Shown here piece after piece: positions 1 through 5,943 of a stretch of DNA of 8,317 nucleotides. The stretch spans positions 1 to 8,317 of the forward strand of contig CAJBQQ010000231.1 in the NCBI GenBank assembly GCA_903957805.1, in the 5' to 3' direction. The stretch's first letter is position 1; each line of letters opens with the position of its first letter. A program made the translations under genes and the position numbers. The DNA comes from an uncultured Pseudomonadota bacterium. GTDB lineage: Bacteria > Pseudomonadota > Gammaproteobacteria > Burkholderiales > Nitrosomonadaceae. The notes beneath the pieces were generated by a model. That model saw only the letters and a list, made by a program, of their open reading frames with translations, had not been told where the DNA came from and did not search any database.

Positions 1-330
1 AAAACGGTTCGGGACAAGATAGTCCACCCTCGCACCGAACTCTCTCAATGCTCGAATACCGACCGCACAGGCGGTCGCACCATCGGAGTCATAGTCCGCT
101 ACGATCAGAAGACGCTTCCCGGCAGAGATTGCATCTGCGAGAAGTGCTGCCATGATGGAAACATTTTTAAGGCGATCGAACGGGATCAGGTGAGATAGAT
201 CGGACTCGAGCTGGGCCGGCCTTCCAATCCCCCTTGCTGCATAGACACGGGCCAGAACGGGATGGACTCCGTGATTGATCAGTGCCTCAATATCGTGTGC
301 GGCATAACTACGGACAGTGATCGTGGGCAT
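1..330 (-). CDS. recJ: Single-stranded-DNA-specific exonuclease RecJ, N-terminal part (cut by window start)
   Basis: RecJ degrades single-stranded DNA 5'->3' in the cytoplasm and acts in recombination (RecFOR pathway), mismatch repair and base excision repair. Only the first 110 residues are present, running off the left edge without a stop. The reading begins MPTITVRSYAAHDIEAL and continues through the N-terminal segment (HPVLARVYAARGI, residues 23-35) into the DHH-phosphoesterase motif I, VADYDSDGATA. Asp79, Asp81 and Asp83 there are the expected metal ligands. It then reaches DYLVPNRF (103-110), a signature of RecJ just before motif II. The middle position of the DxDxDG motif is Ser82, a tolerated variable position. 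The ATG at 330 lies where RecJ proteins normally start, but has no Shine-Dalgarno; the bases just before it are almost all C. It is last in a minus-strand series, 98 bases after the DUF3565-DUF1971 gene. Identity is confident; the extent beyond the window is unknown. Confidence 0.95.
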   Translation of the reverse strand, partial: MPTITVRSYAAHDIEALINHGVHPVLARVYAARGIGRPAQLESDLSHLIPFDRLKNVSIMAALLADAISAGKRLLIVADYDSDGATACAVGIRALREFGARVDYLVPNRF

Positions 331-428
331 GGGGTGGGGGCTAGAATTTTCGACCCGGTTAAAGGCTCGAGGAGGTTACTCAGTCAGATAAAATTCCTAG
401 CCTGACTTAAAGTTCGAGTGTTTCGTTT
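331..428. other. Intergenic gap between the DUF3565-DUF1971 gene and recJ
   Basis: 98 bases with no gene. It holds a short inverted repeat, AGTCAG at 382-387 against CTGACT at 402-407, with a 14-base loop and no U-run after it in either direction, so it is not a convincing terminator. Reading toward recJ (minus strand), the stretch around 391-415 is AT-rich and could hold a recJ promoter, but I see no hexamer pair with good spacing. The last bases before the recJ ATG are C-rich. Confidence 0.5.
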
Positions 429-899
429 TTATGCTTCAGGGTCCGGCATCTTGTAGAACTCGACCAAAAACTGAACCCGTCCCAGGGGTTCGACACTGTG
501 CAAGACTTCCGGCACAACCACCCCAATCCTGTCTTGAGATAACTCGACATCGGTCCCGAGCGCATCCACTCGGTATCTGAGACGACCCTCGCTCACAATA
601 ATCTTTGCCCAGACACCGGTCTTGGTCGAGTGGTCTTTTTTCAAACCGGCAGGAACCGTCTCCTCAGTAAAGAGAGGCGTCTTCTTGTAAGCAATAAAAC
701 TCGCCGGGAGTTCAGACCGATCACACCTGACGCAATCGAGAGTCGTCCCCAACATACTGCTACGTCCTTGCTCCGTCATGACCCAGGGACGGTTAATGAA
801 GGGGGGGTTATGGCGCACGTGTTGAGGATGGCCGCAGCTCAGGATTGCAATCGGGTCCCCCTCCTCATCATGACCGAACCCGGTGATTGCTCTCTCCAT
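429..899 (-). CDS. DUF3565-DUF1971 two-domain protein of unknown function
   Basis: A 156-residue soluble protein made of two known but functionally uncharacterised domains. Residues 3-61 match DUF3565 as I know it: GFGHDEEGDPIAILSCGHPQHVRH, then PPFINRPWV and LGTTLDCVRCDRSELP. Cys22, His24, Cys56 and Cys59 (C-G-H ... C-x-x-C), perhaps with His27 or His30, look like a zinc-binding set (inference). Residues 64-151 match DUF1971, a small cupin-like beta-barrel: FTEETVPAGLKKDHSTKTGVW, GRLRYRV, PEVLHSVEPLG and VEFYK. A similar domain is fused to some TehB tellurite-resistance methyltransferases, but no methyltransferase is present here. His90, His134 and Glu147 are candidate metal ligands of the barrel. 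Both domains are full length, so this is a fusion and not a fragment. The ATG at 899 has a weak purine-rich site (AAAGGGG) about 7 bases before it. It follows the rubredoxin reductase by 54 bases on the same strand and could be in one transcript with it. Confidence 0.85.
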   Translation of the reverse strand: MERAITGFGHDEEGDPIAILSCGHPQHVRHNPPFINRPWVMTEQGRSSMLGTTLDCVRCDRSELPASFIAYKKTPLFTEETVPAGLKKDHSTKTGVWAKIIVSEGRLRYRVDALGTDVELSQDRIGVVVPEVLHSVEPLGRVQFLVEFYKMPDPEA

Positions 900-930
900 G
901 TCGGACCCCTTTCTAAGACGATTCTAAAAT

Positions 931-950
931 TGACAGGTCACGTGTGACAG
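931..950. promoter_or_regulatory. Candidate operator: nested direct and inverted repeat upstream of the DUF3565-DUF1971 gene
   Basis: In the 54-base gap between the reductase stop and the DUF3565-DUF1971 start, TGACAG occurs twice in direct orientation (931-936 and 945-950). Between and overlapping them is an inverted repeat with 5-base arms, GTCAC (937-941) and GTGAC (944-948), around a 2-base centre. Such a compact symmetric site 32 bases before a start codon is the right size for a dimeric regulator. I cannot assign a regulator and the arms are short, so chance is possible. Confidence 0.3.
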
Positions 951-953
951 CGA

Positions 954-2111
954 TTAACCCATCACCGGTGGCAGCTGCGAAGTGAGGGCGTTCTTTTCTT
1001 TAGTTGCAGCACCCATCAGCGCATACCCTAGAAGACTCCCCCCCTCATCTTGAAATAATGCCTTGAAACCATCCTGATCCTCGGTGACCTTCCACTCCCC
1101 TCTCGCACCGATATCAGGTGGTGAAATGGTGGTCGGGCAGGAGGGTGTCTTTACCAGCACCGGCATGGCGGGGTAGCTTGCCGGGGTAGGATTCCCCGCC
1201 AGTGTCGCAGCAAGGGCTCTCGATGCATGCATGATCGGCATGACGAATGGTAAGACTCTACCTACCACCTCCGCGCAATCTCCCAATGCATAGATATTCG
1301 GATCTTGAGTCTTCAATGATTGATCGACCACGATCCCACGATTGACCGCGATACCGGCCTCTTGAGCCAATGTAACCCGTGGTTTCAATCCCACCGCCGA
1401 CAGCACGACATCGGCCTCCAGGATCCCACCCTTGGAAAGGGTCAGACGTAAGCGCTCACCCACTCGGTCCACATGATGGACTGAATCATTCAGATGGAAT
1501 GTGACGCCGGCAGACTCAAGCCGACTCTGTAGGAATGCGCCGCCCGACTGTGGAAGAAGACGTCCCAAAGGCCATTCTCCAATATCGACCAAGTGGACTC
1601 GGTACCCTGCCACCGAGAGGTCATTGGCAAACTCACAACCGATCAGCCCTGCGCCGAGTATGACCACCTCCTTCTTGCCCTCCAGAGAGTCACGCAGATG
1701 TCGGTAGTCGTCTAGATCATTGACTGATGATACTAGCCCCGCCCCATCTCCCGCGAGCGGCAGACGGATCTGATCTGCCCCAAGAGCGAGTACTAACTGA
1801 CTATAGGGCAGACTCTCTCCATCCTTTAAGACGAGCGAGTTGCTCGATCGATCGATCGCCATCACCCGGGTATGAGGGCGCACCGTCAACTTCAATTGAT
1901 CGGCCATCTTGGCCGCATCTGAATTTAGAATTGAGTCGGGCGTCTTACCTGTTGCCAGTGCATTGGACAGCATGGGCTTCGAGTAGAAGCCCCCATGATC
2001 TGAGGAGAGGATCGTGACCGGAGAGTCCGTATTTAATTTACGAAATTCACGAGCGACGGTATACCCCGCCAGACCACTCCCAACAATAACAATACCCGCC
2101 TGACCCGTCAT
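954..2111 (-). CDS. FAD-dependent NAD(P)H:rubredoxin reductase
   Basis: A 385-residue cytoplasmic flavoprotein that passes electrons from NAD(P)H through FAD to rubredoxin. The N-terminal FAD-binding Rossmann motif is IVIVGSGLAG (residues 7-16, GxGxxG at 11-16). The dinucleotide motif VVILGAGLIGCEF lies at 149-161. Asp176, at the end of the following strand (HLVD), suggests NADH over NADPH (inference). The second FAD motif is IYALGDCAEV (273-282). The C-terminal segment RGEWKVTEDQDGFKALFQDEGGSLLGYALMG resembles the small rubredoxin-binding domain found in rubredoxin reductases and missing from many other members of this oxidoreductase family. The length is normal (about 380-390). The ATG at 2111 shares one base with the rubredoxin stop (TGATG), so the two are probably translationally coupled, and this adjacency settles the partner. 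Assignment to rubredoxin reductase rather than ferredoxin or nitrite reductase rests on this neighbour and the C-terminus. A symbol such as rubB or alkT would be a guess. Confidence 0.9.
   Translation of the reverse strand: MTGQAGIVIVGSGLAGYTVAREFRKLNTDSPVTILSSDHGGFYSKPMLSNALATGKTPDSILNSDAAKMADQLKLTVRPHTRVMAIDRSSNSLVLKDGESLPYSQLVLALGADQIRLPLAGDGAGLVSSVNDLDDYRHLRDSLEGKKEVVILGAGLIGCEFANDLSVAGYRVHLVDIGEWPLGRLLPQSGGAFLQSRLESAGVTFHLNDSVHHVDRVGERLRLTLSKGGILEADVVLSAVGLKPRVTLAQEAGIAVNRGIVVDQSLKTQDPNIYALGDCAEVVGRVLPFVMPIMHASRALAATLAGNPTPASYPAMPVLVKTPSCPTTISPPDIGARGEWKVTEDQDGFKALFQDEGGSLLGYALMGAATKEKNALTSQLPPVMG
1845..1858. repeat. Short tandem repeat (CGAT)3CG
   Basis: Three and a half copies of CGAT lie inside the rubredoxin reductase gene, giving three overlapping GATC sites. 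The encoded residues (around Ala85-Ile86-Asp87-Arg88-Ser89) are ordinary for the protein. A change in copy number would shift the frame, but the tract is short and probably stable. Confidence 0.6.
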
Positions 2112-2275
2112 CAGGATTCGACCATTTCAAAATCTGATTTAGCGACACCACACTCGGGACAGACCCAATCATCCGGAACATCTTCCCACAGGGTTCCGGC
2201 CGGAATGCCATTCTCTGGATCCCCGATCGCCTCGTCATAGATATGTGCGCATACGGCACATGCAAATTGTCTCAT
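2111..2275 (-). CDS. Rubredoxin
   Basis: A 54-residue one-iron electron carrier, cytoplasmic. The reading is MRQFACAVCAHIYDEAIGD, then PENGIPAGTLWEDVPDDWVCPECGVAKSDF and FEMVES. The four iron ligands are Cys6, Cys9, Cys39 and Cys42, as two CxxC pairs. The core aromatic and loop motifs (PAGTxWEDVPDDWVCPECGVAKSDFE) are fully typical, and the length is the family norm (about 53-55). One oddity: the residues after Cys9 are Ala10-His11, where most rubredoxins have Gly followed by an aromatic (CxxCGY/F/W). The ATG at 2275 has a purine-rich GAGAGA about 6 bases before it and a GTG immediately before it; ATG gives the normal N-terminus. The stop overlaps the next gene's start by one base. It is first in the minus-strand series, so the promoter should lie in the divergent gap. 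The final electron acceptor is not in the window. Confidence 0.95.
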   Translation of the reverse strand: MRQFACAVCAHIYDEAIGDPENGIPAGTLWEDVPDDWVCPECGVAKSDFEMVES

Positions 2276-2478
2276 CACGACTCTCTCATCAATATTGAAC
2301 CGATGAATGATAAGTTATTTTACTTTTATTTTGGCTAAAATTGCACGGCCCGCTCATAACAACGGACGGATCTCAGTCCTCGACAGGCTATCCGTAACGG
2401 GTCGATCGAGATTTCACCCCGCCGAATAAAACTTACCGTTAAAATGCATCCATCAGATTATTCCCAGAGAGTTCATGC
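2276..2478. promoter_or_regulatory. Divergent intergenic region with promoters for the rubredoxin and glycolate gene sets
   Basis: 203 bases with no gene, lying between two genes transcribed away from each other. The part next to rubredoxin (about 2290-2342) is clearly AT-rich. It includes TAAAAT on the minus strand (2322-2317) and TATCAT on the minus strand (2312-2307), both possible -10 elements without a good -35. A perfect 10-base palindrome, TCAATATTGA, occupies 2289-2298, 13 bases before the rubredoxin ATG. On the plus strand TAAAAT at 2440-2445 is a possible -10 for the reductase/glc genes, which would give a leader of about 25-30 bases, again without a recognisable -35. Promoters must be here by arrangement, but none of the exact hexamers is secure. 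Confidence 0.5.
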
Positions 2479-3360
2479 ATGGCAATGATCGGTTTCATCG
2501 GACTCGGCGTCATGGGCAGGCCCATGGCTGGCAACCTTATCAGGGGCGGGCATACCCTGTTCTTACATTCCCGTAGCGGCGTACCAGAAGACTTACTCCG
2601 ACTGGGGGGCATCCCCTGTGGCTCCCCCAAGGAGGTCACACAAAGCGCCGACATCATCATCACCATGCTCCCTGATACGCCTGATGTGGAGTCCGTATTG
2701 TTTGGACGTGACGGTGTCGCAGATGCATTAACCCCCGGCAAGACTGTGGTCGACATGAGCTCCATCTCGCCCATCCAGACACGAGAGTTCGCTATCCGTA
2801 TCAACCATCTTGGCTGTGATTATGCGGATGCACCGGTATCGGGCGGAGAGGTCGGTGCGACGGATGCAACACTCACCATCATGGTCGGCGCGACGGAATT
2901 AGTGCTCGAGAGATTGGATCCGATCTTCAAACTGATGGGCAAGATCATCACTCTGATCGGGGCCAATGGTGCAGGTCAGACCTGCAAGATCGCAAATCAG
3001 ATCATTGTTGCACTCACAATCGAGGCAGTTGGTGAGGCCCTCTTATTTGCTTCCAAGGCCGGTGTTGACCCATCCAAGGTGCGTCAATCCTTAATGGGTG
3101 GGTTTGCCTCCTCGCGCGTTCTCGAAGTTCATGGGGAGCGTATGATTAAACGGTCATTCGAACCTGGGTTTCGTGTCGATCTGCATCAAAAAGACTTATC
3201 GATTGCGCTCTCCGGTGCTGATGCGCTTGGGATCAACCTCCCCAATACGGCCGCCACACAAGAACTGCTGAATGATTGTATTGCGGAAGGTGGTGGAAAG
3301 ATGGATAGCTCATCGTTGGTCTGTTCATTAGAAAGACTGGCCAATCACAAGATTCAATAA
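2479..3360 (+). CDS. garR: Tartronate semialdehyde reductase (2-hydroxy-3-oxopropionate reductase)
   Basis: A 293-residue cytoplasmic NAD(P)H-dependent reductase that turns tartronate semialdehyde into D-glycerate, the last reductive step of the glycerate pathway from glyoxylate. It belongs to the 3-hydroxyisobutyrate dehydrogenase superfamily and is close to E. coli GarR/GlxR. The N-terminal Rossmann motif is IGFIGLGVMGRPMAGNL (GxGxxG at 8-13). The substrate loop is DAPVSGGEVGA (from 117). The catalytic helix GANGAGQTCKIANQI carries Lys170 and Asn174. A C-terminal block, FEPGFRVDLHQKDLSIAL, closely parallels GarR (FKPGFRIDLHIKDLANAL). The length is normal. ATG 2479 is favoured by AGAGAG at 2466-2471; ATG 2485 is the alternative and would give MIGFIGLG. 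An out-of-frame ATG sits at 2475. The stop is 12 bases before glcD, so an operon with glcDEF is likely, and that context argues for this substrate over 3-hydroxyisobutyrate. The orthologue could also be called glxR. Confidence 0.88.
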   Translation: MAMIGFIGLGVMGRPMAGNLIRGGHTLFLHSRSGVPEDLLRLGGIPCGSPKEVTQSADIIITMLPDTPDVESVLFGRDGVADALTPGKTVVDMSSISPIQTREFAIRINHLGCDYADAPVSGGEVGATDATLTIMVGATELVLERLDPIFKLMGKIITLIGANGAGQTCKIANQIIVALTIEAVGEALLFASKAGVDPSKVRQSLMGGFASSRVLEVHGERMIKRSFEPGFRVDLHQKDLSIALSGADALGINLPNTAATQELLNDCIAEGGGKMDSSSLVCSLERLANHKIQ

Positions 3361-3372
3361 CCCCTCCAACTC

Positions 3373-4827
3373 ATGCAGCCACTCGAACTTGTCTCCGAAC
3401 TAAGCACCTTTCTGCCCACTGAATCGGTGCTCTATGAGGGTGAGGATCTGAGGCCTTACGAGTGTGATGGTCTGTCTGCATACCGACAGACCCCCATGAT
3501 CGTGGTCCTCCCTCAGACTGAGGATGAGGTCATCAAGATCTTGCAGATCTGCCACCGAACGAAAACTCCAGTCGTTCCTCGAGGAGCTGGGACTGGTCTA
3601 TCCGGTGGTGCACTCCCTCATGAGTCGGGTGTCTTGCTATCACTTACCAAGCTAAAGGAGATACTCGAACTCGACCCGGTATCTCGCACCGCACGCGTTC
3701 AGCCGGGCGTTCGTAACCTTGCGATCAGCGAGGCGGCGGCACCGTACAGATTATATTACGCACCCGACCCCTCCTCTCAGATCGCATGCTCGATCGGTGG
3801 CAATGTGGCCGAGAATTCGGGTGGGGTTCACTGTCTGAAGTATGGACTCACTGTTCATAATATTCTCGAGCTACGTGTGGTCACCCTGTCTGGCGAGGTC
3901 CTTGAGATCGGGGGCTCTGGTCTGGATGCCGCGGGTTATGACCTTCTCGCGATCATGACTGGTAGTGAGGGGATGCTCGGCATCGTGACCGAGATTGTCG
4001 TCAAGCTCACCCCCAGTGCTGAGAAGGCTCAGGTTGTCATGGCTGCTTTTGATGATATCCGCAAGGCCGGTGATGCAGTGGCCAATGTGATCGGGGCGGG
4101 CATTATTCCCGCTGGGATGGAGATGATGGACAGGATCACCACACGTGCGGTTGAGGAGTATGTCCATGCCGGCTACAACCTGGAAGCGGCGGCCATCCTA
4201 TTGTGCGAGTCCGATGGTACGGTTGAGGAGGTAGCCGACGAGGTCCTCCGGATTGGTGAGATCATGCGTCAGAGCGGCGCGATCGAAATCAAGACCTCCC
4301 GTGATGAGTCCGAGCGTCTTAGATTCTGGGCGGGTCGTAAGGCTGCATTCCCCGCAGCGGGTCGCGTCTCACCGGACTACTACTGTATGGATGGAACCAT
4401 CCCTCGTAAGAGTTTAGCATTTGTGTTGACGGGTATTGAGAGACTCTCATCGGAGTATGGCCTGCGGTGCATGAATGTATTTCATGCAGGTGACGGCAAC
4501 CTTCATCCACTGATTCTGTACGATGCCAATCAGCCGGGTGAGCTTCAAAAGACCGAGGAGTTTGGCGCGAAGATACTCGAGATGTGTATCGATGTCGGCG
4601 GGACCATTACCGGTGAGCATGGGGTCGGGATCGAGAAGATTAACCAGATGTGCTCACAGTTCACACGCCATGAGCTAGAAATGTTTCATTCGGTCAAGGC
4701 GGCCTTTGATCCATCGGGACTGCTCAATCCCGGAAAGGCGATCCCGACACTTCGTCGTTGTGCTGAGCATGGTGCGATGCACGTCCACCGTGGCGAAGAG
4801 AAATTTCCGGACCTGCCGAGATTTTAG
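3373..4827 (+). CDS. glcD: Glycolate oxidase, FAD-binding subunit GlcD
   Basis: A 484-residue subunit of the three-part glycolate oxidase (GlcDEF), which oxidises glycolate to glyoxylate and passes electrons to the respiratory chain at the inner face of the membrane. The FAD-binding type 4 (PCMH) domain covers about residues 40-220: PRGAGTGLSGGALPH (from 69), then YYAPDPSSQIACSIGGNVAENSGG, and GSEGMLGIVTE. The C-terminal FAD-oxidase domain has DYYCMDGTIPR, HAGDGNLHPL (371 onward, His371 and His378 probably near the active site), GEHGVGIEK (414 onward) and FDPSGLLNPGK. The length is close to E. coli GlcD (499). Betaproteobacterial GlcD proteins also end in a similar tail (HPDLPRF-type; here FPDLPRF). 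ATG 3373 gives a normal N-terminus but has no Shine-Dalgarno; the preceding 13 bases are nearly all pyrimidine and A. It lies 12 bases after garR and 41 before glcE. Confidence 0.96.
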   Translation: MQPLELVSELSTFLPTESVLYEGEDLRPYECDGLSAYRQTPMIVVLPQTEDEVIKILQICHRTKTPVVPRGAGTGLSGGALPHESGVLLSLTKLKEILELDPVSRTARVQPGVRNLAISEAAAPYRLYYAPDPSSQIACSIGGNVAENSGGVHCLKYGLTVHNILELRVVTLSGEVLEIGGSGLDAAGYDLLAIMTGSEGMLGIVTEIVVKLTPSAEKAQVVMAAFDDIRKAGDAVANVIGAGIIPAGMEMMDRITTRAVEEYVHAGYNLEAAAILLCESDGTVEEVADEVLRIGEIMRQSGAIEIKTSRDESERLRFWAGRKAAFPAAGRVSPDYYCMDGTIPRKSLAFVLTGIERLSSEYGLRCMNVFHAGDGNLHPLILYDANQPGELQKTEEFGAKILEMCIDVGGTITGEHGVGIEKINQMCSQFTRHELEMFHSVKAAFDPSGLLNPGKAIPTLRRCAEHGAMHVHRGEEKFPDLPRF

Positions 4828-4868
4828 TCGGCTGATTAAATTATCTCACTCTCTTTCCAGAACCCTCT

Positions 4869-5939
4869 ATGCAAGATGTGATTGATCGACTGGCCGATAC
4901 CATTCGTGCCACTCATCCCGAGAGCCCGTTATGTATACGGGGTGGCGCTAGCAAGGACTTCTATGGTAACTGTATTACCGGTCGAGATAACAATCTGCTC
5001 GATACCCGTGCTTATCACGGGATTGTCTCTTATGATCCGACTGAGCTGGTCGTGACCGCTCGTGCAGGCACCCGCCTCCTTGATCTCGAGTCTGAGCTAC
5101 TTGCAAACCGGCAGATGCTGGCCTTCGATCCTCCCCACTTTACCGAATCCGCTACGATCGGTGGATGTGTTGCTGCCGGGCTATCGGGTCCGAGGCGAGC
5201 ATCGGCTGGTTCTGTCCGGGATTTTGTTTTGGGCGTTCGTATGATGGATGGAAGGGGGGATGATCTGCATTTTGGTGGACAGGTGATGAAGAATGTTGCC
5301 GGTTACGATGTCTCACGGCTAATGGTCGGATCGATGGGGACGTTGGGATTGCTGCTCGAGATCTCTCTCAAGGTACTGCCACGTCCATCTGTCGAGATGA
5401 CGGTCACACTTCAAATGAATGAGTCTGACGCAATTGAACGGATGAACCATTGGGCCGGTAAGCCACTGTCGATCTCTGCAACTTGTTTTTACAATAATCT
5501 TCTGACGCTACGTCTTTCTGGCGCCGAACCGGCAGTACGTGCGGCCCATCTTAAACTGGGTGGCGAGAGGCTAGCGGATGGGGACGCCTTTTGGCGTTCT
5601 GCGCGTGATCAGACTCACCCCTTCTTTCAATCTGACCGGTCGTTATGGAGGCTCTCTATAAAATCAACCACTCCCCAACTATCCTTTCCCGGCCAACAAT
5701 TAATCGAGTGGGGAGGTTCATTGAGGTGGCTGATCACCGACCCAGATTTACCTCATGAGGATGTGCGTAAGGTTGCAAAGGCTGCGGGGGGTCATGCCAC
5801 CTTATTTCGCGGTTCCAAGCCATCTACAGATGCGTTCCATCCTCTTTCACCTTCGATGATGCTGATCCACCGTCGTCTCAAAGAAAAGTTTGATCCGTTG
5901 CGGATACTCAATCCCGGTCGATTATTTCCGGAGCTATAA
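4869..5939 (+). CDS. glcE: Glycolate oxidase, FAD-binding subunit GlcE
   Basis: A 356-residue second flavin-type subunit of glycolate oxidase, paralogous to GlcD's N-terminal half. PCMH-type FAD-binding motifs are present: IRGGASKDFYG (23-33), the strand LVVTARAGTRL (60-70), AFDPPHF (85-91), ATIGGCVAAGLSGPRR (95-110) and the hallmark GQVMKNVAGYDVSRLMVGSMGTLG (from 137). The C-terminus keeps the short FAD-oxidase-like tail FDPLRILNPGRLFPEL but lacks the HAGDGN and GEHG motifs of GlcD, as expected for GlcE, which is needed for activity but is not itself the main catalytic chain. Length matches E. coli GlcE (350). ATG 4869 fits the family N-terminus; no Shine-Dalgarno is visible, only a pyrimidine-rich run. 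The stop is 4 bases before the glcF ATG, indicating coupled translation. Confidence 0.95.
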   Translation: MQDVIDRLADTIRATHPESPLCIRGGASKDFYGNCITGRDNNLLDTRAYHGIVSYDPTELVVTARAGTRLLDLESELLANRQMLAFDPPHFTESATIGGCVAAGLSGPRRASAGSVRDFVLGVRMMDGRGDDLHFGGQVMKNVAGYDVSRLMVGSMGTLGLLLEISLKVLPRPSVEMTVTLQMNESDAIERMNHWAGKPLSISATCFYNNLLTLRLSGAEPAVRAAHLKLGGERLADGDAFWRSARDQTHPFFQSDRSLWRLSIKSTTPQLSFPGQQLIEWGGSLRWLITDPDLPHEDVRKVAKAAGGHATLFRGSKPSTDAFHPLSPSMMLIHRRLKEKFDPLRILNPGRLFPEL

Positions 5940-5943
5940 GAGT

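Noticed and set aside
382..407. Inverted repeat AGTCAG/CTGACT as a terminator before recJ
   Set aside because: Only six pairs, a 14-base loop and no U-run on either strand.
630..947. Plus-strand open frame of 105 codons opposite the DUF3565-DUF1971 gene
   Set aside because: The minus-strand protein is recognisable across both domains. This frame has no family resemblance and runs into the intergenic gap.
2047..2265. 72-codon minus-strand open frame over the rubredoxin gene
   Set aside because: It is in a different frame from the clear rubredoxin (2111-2275), resembles no family and overlaps two well-supported genes.
2331..2346. Sigma-54-like promoter (TTGGC ... TTGCA) in the divergent gap
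   Set aside because: The GG and GC doublets are 10 bases apart, not the 12 the -24/-12 class requires, and that spacing is strict.
5890..5943. Upstream in-frame start for glcF that would add 18 residues
   Set aside because: It lies within glcE, and the start at 5944 matches the known GlcF N-terminus and has GGAG at a usable distance.
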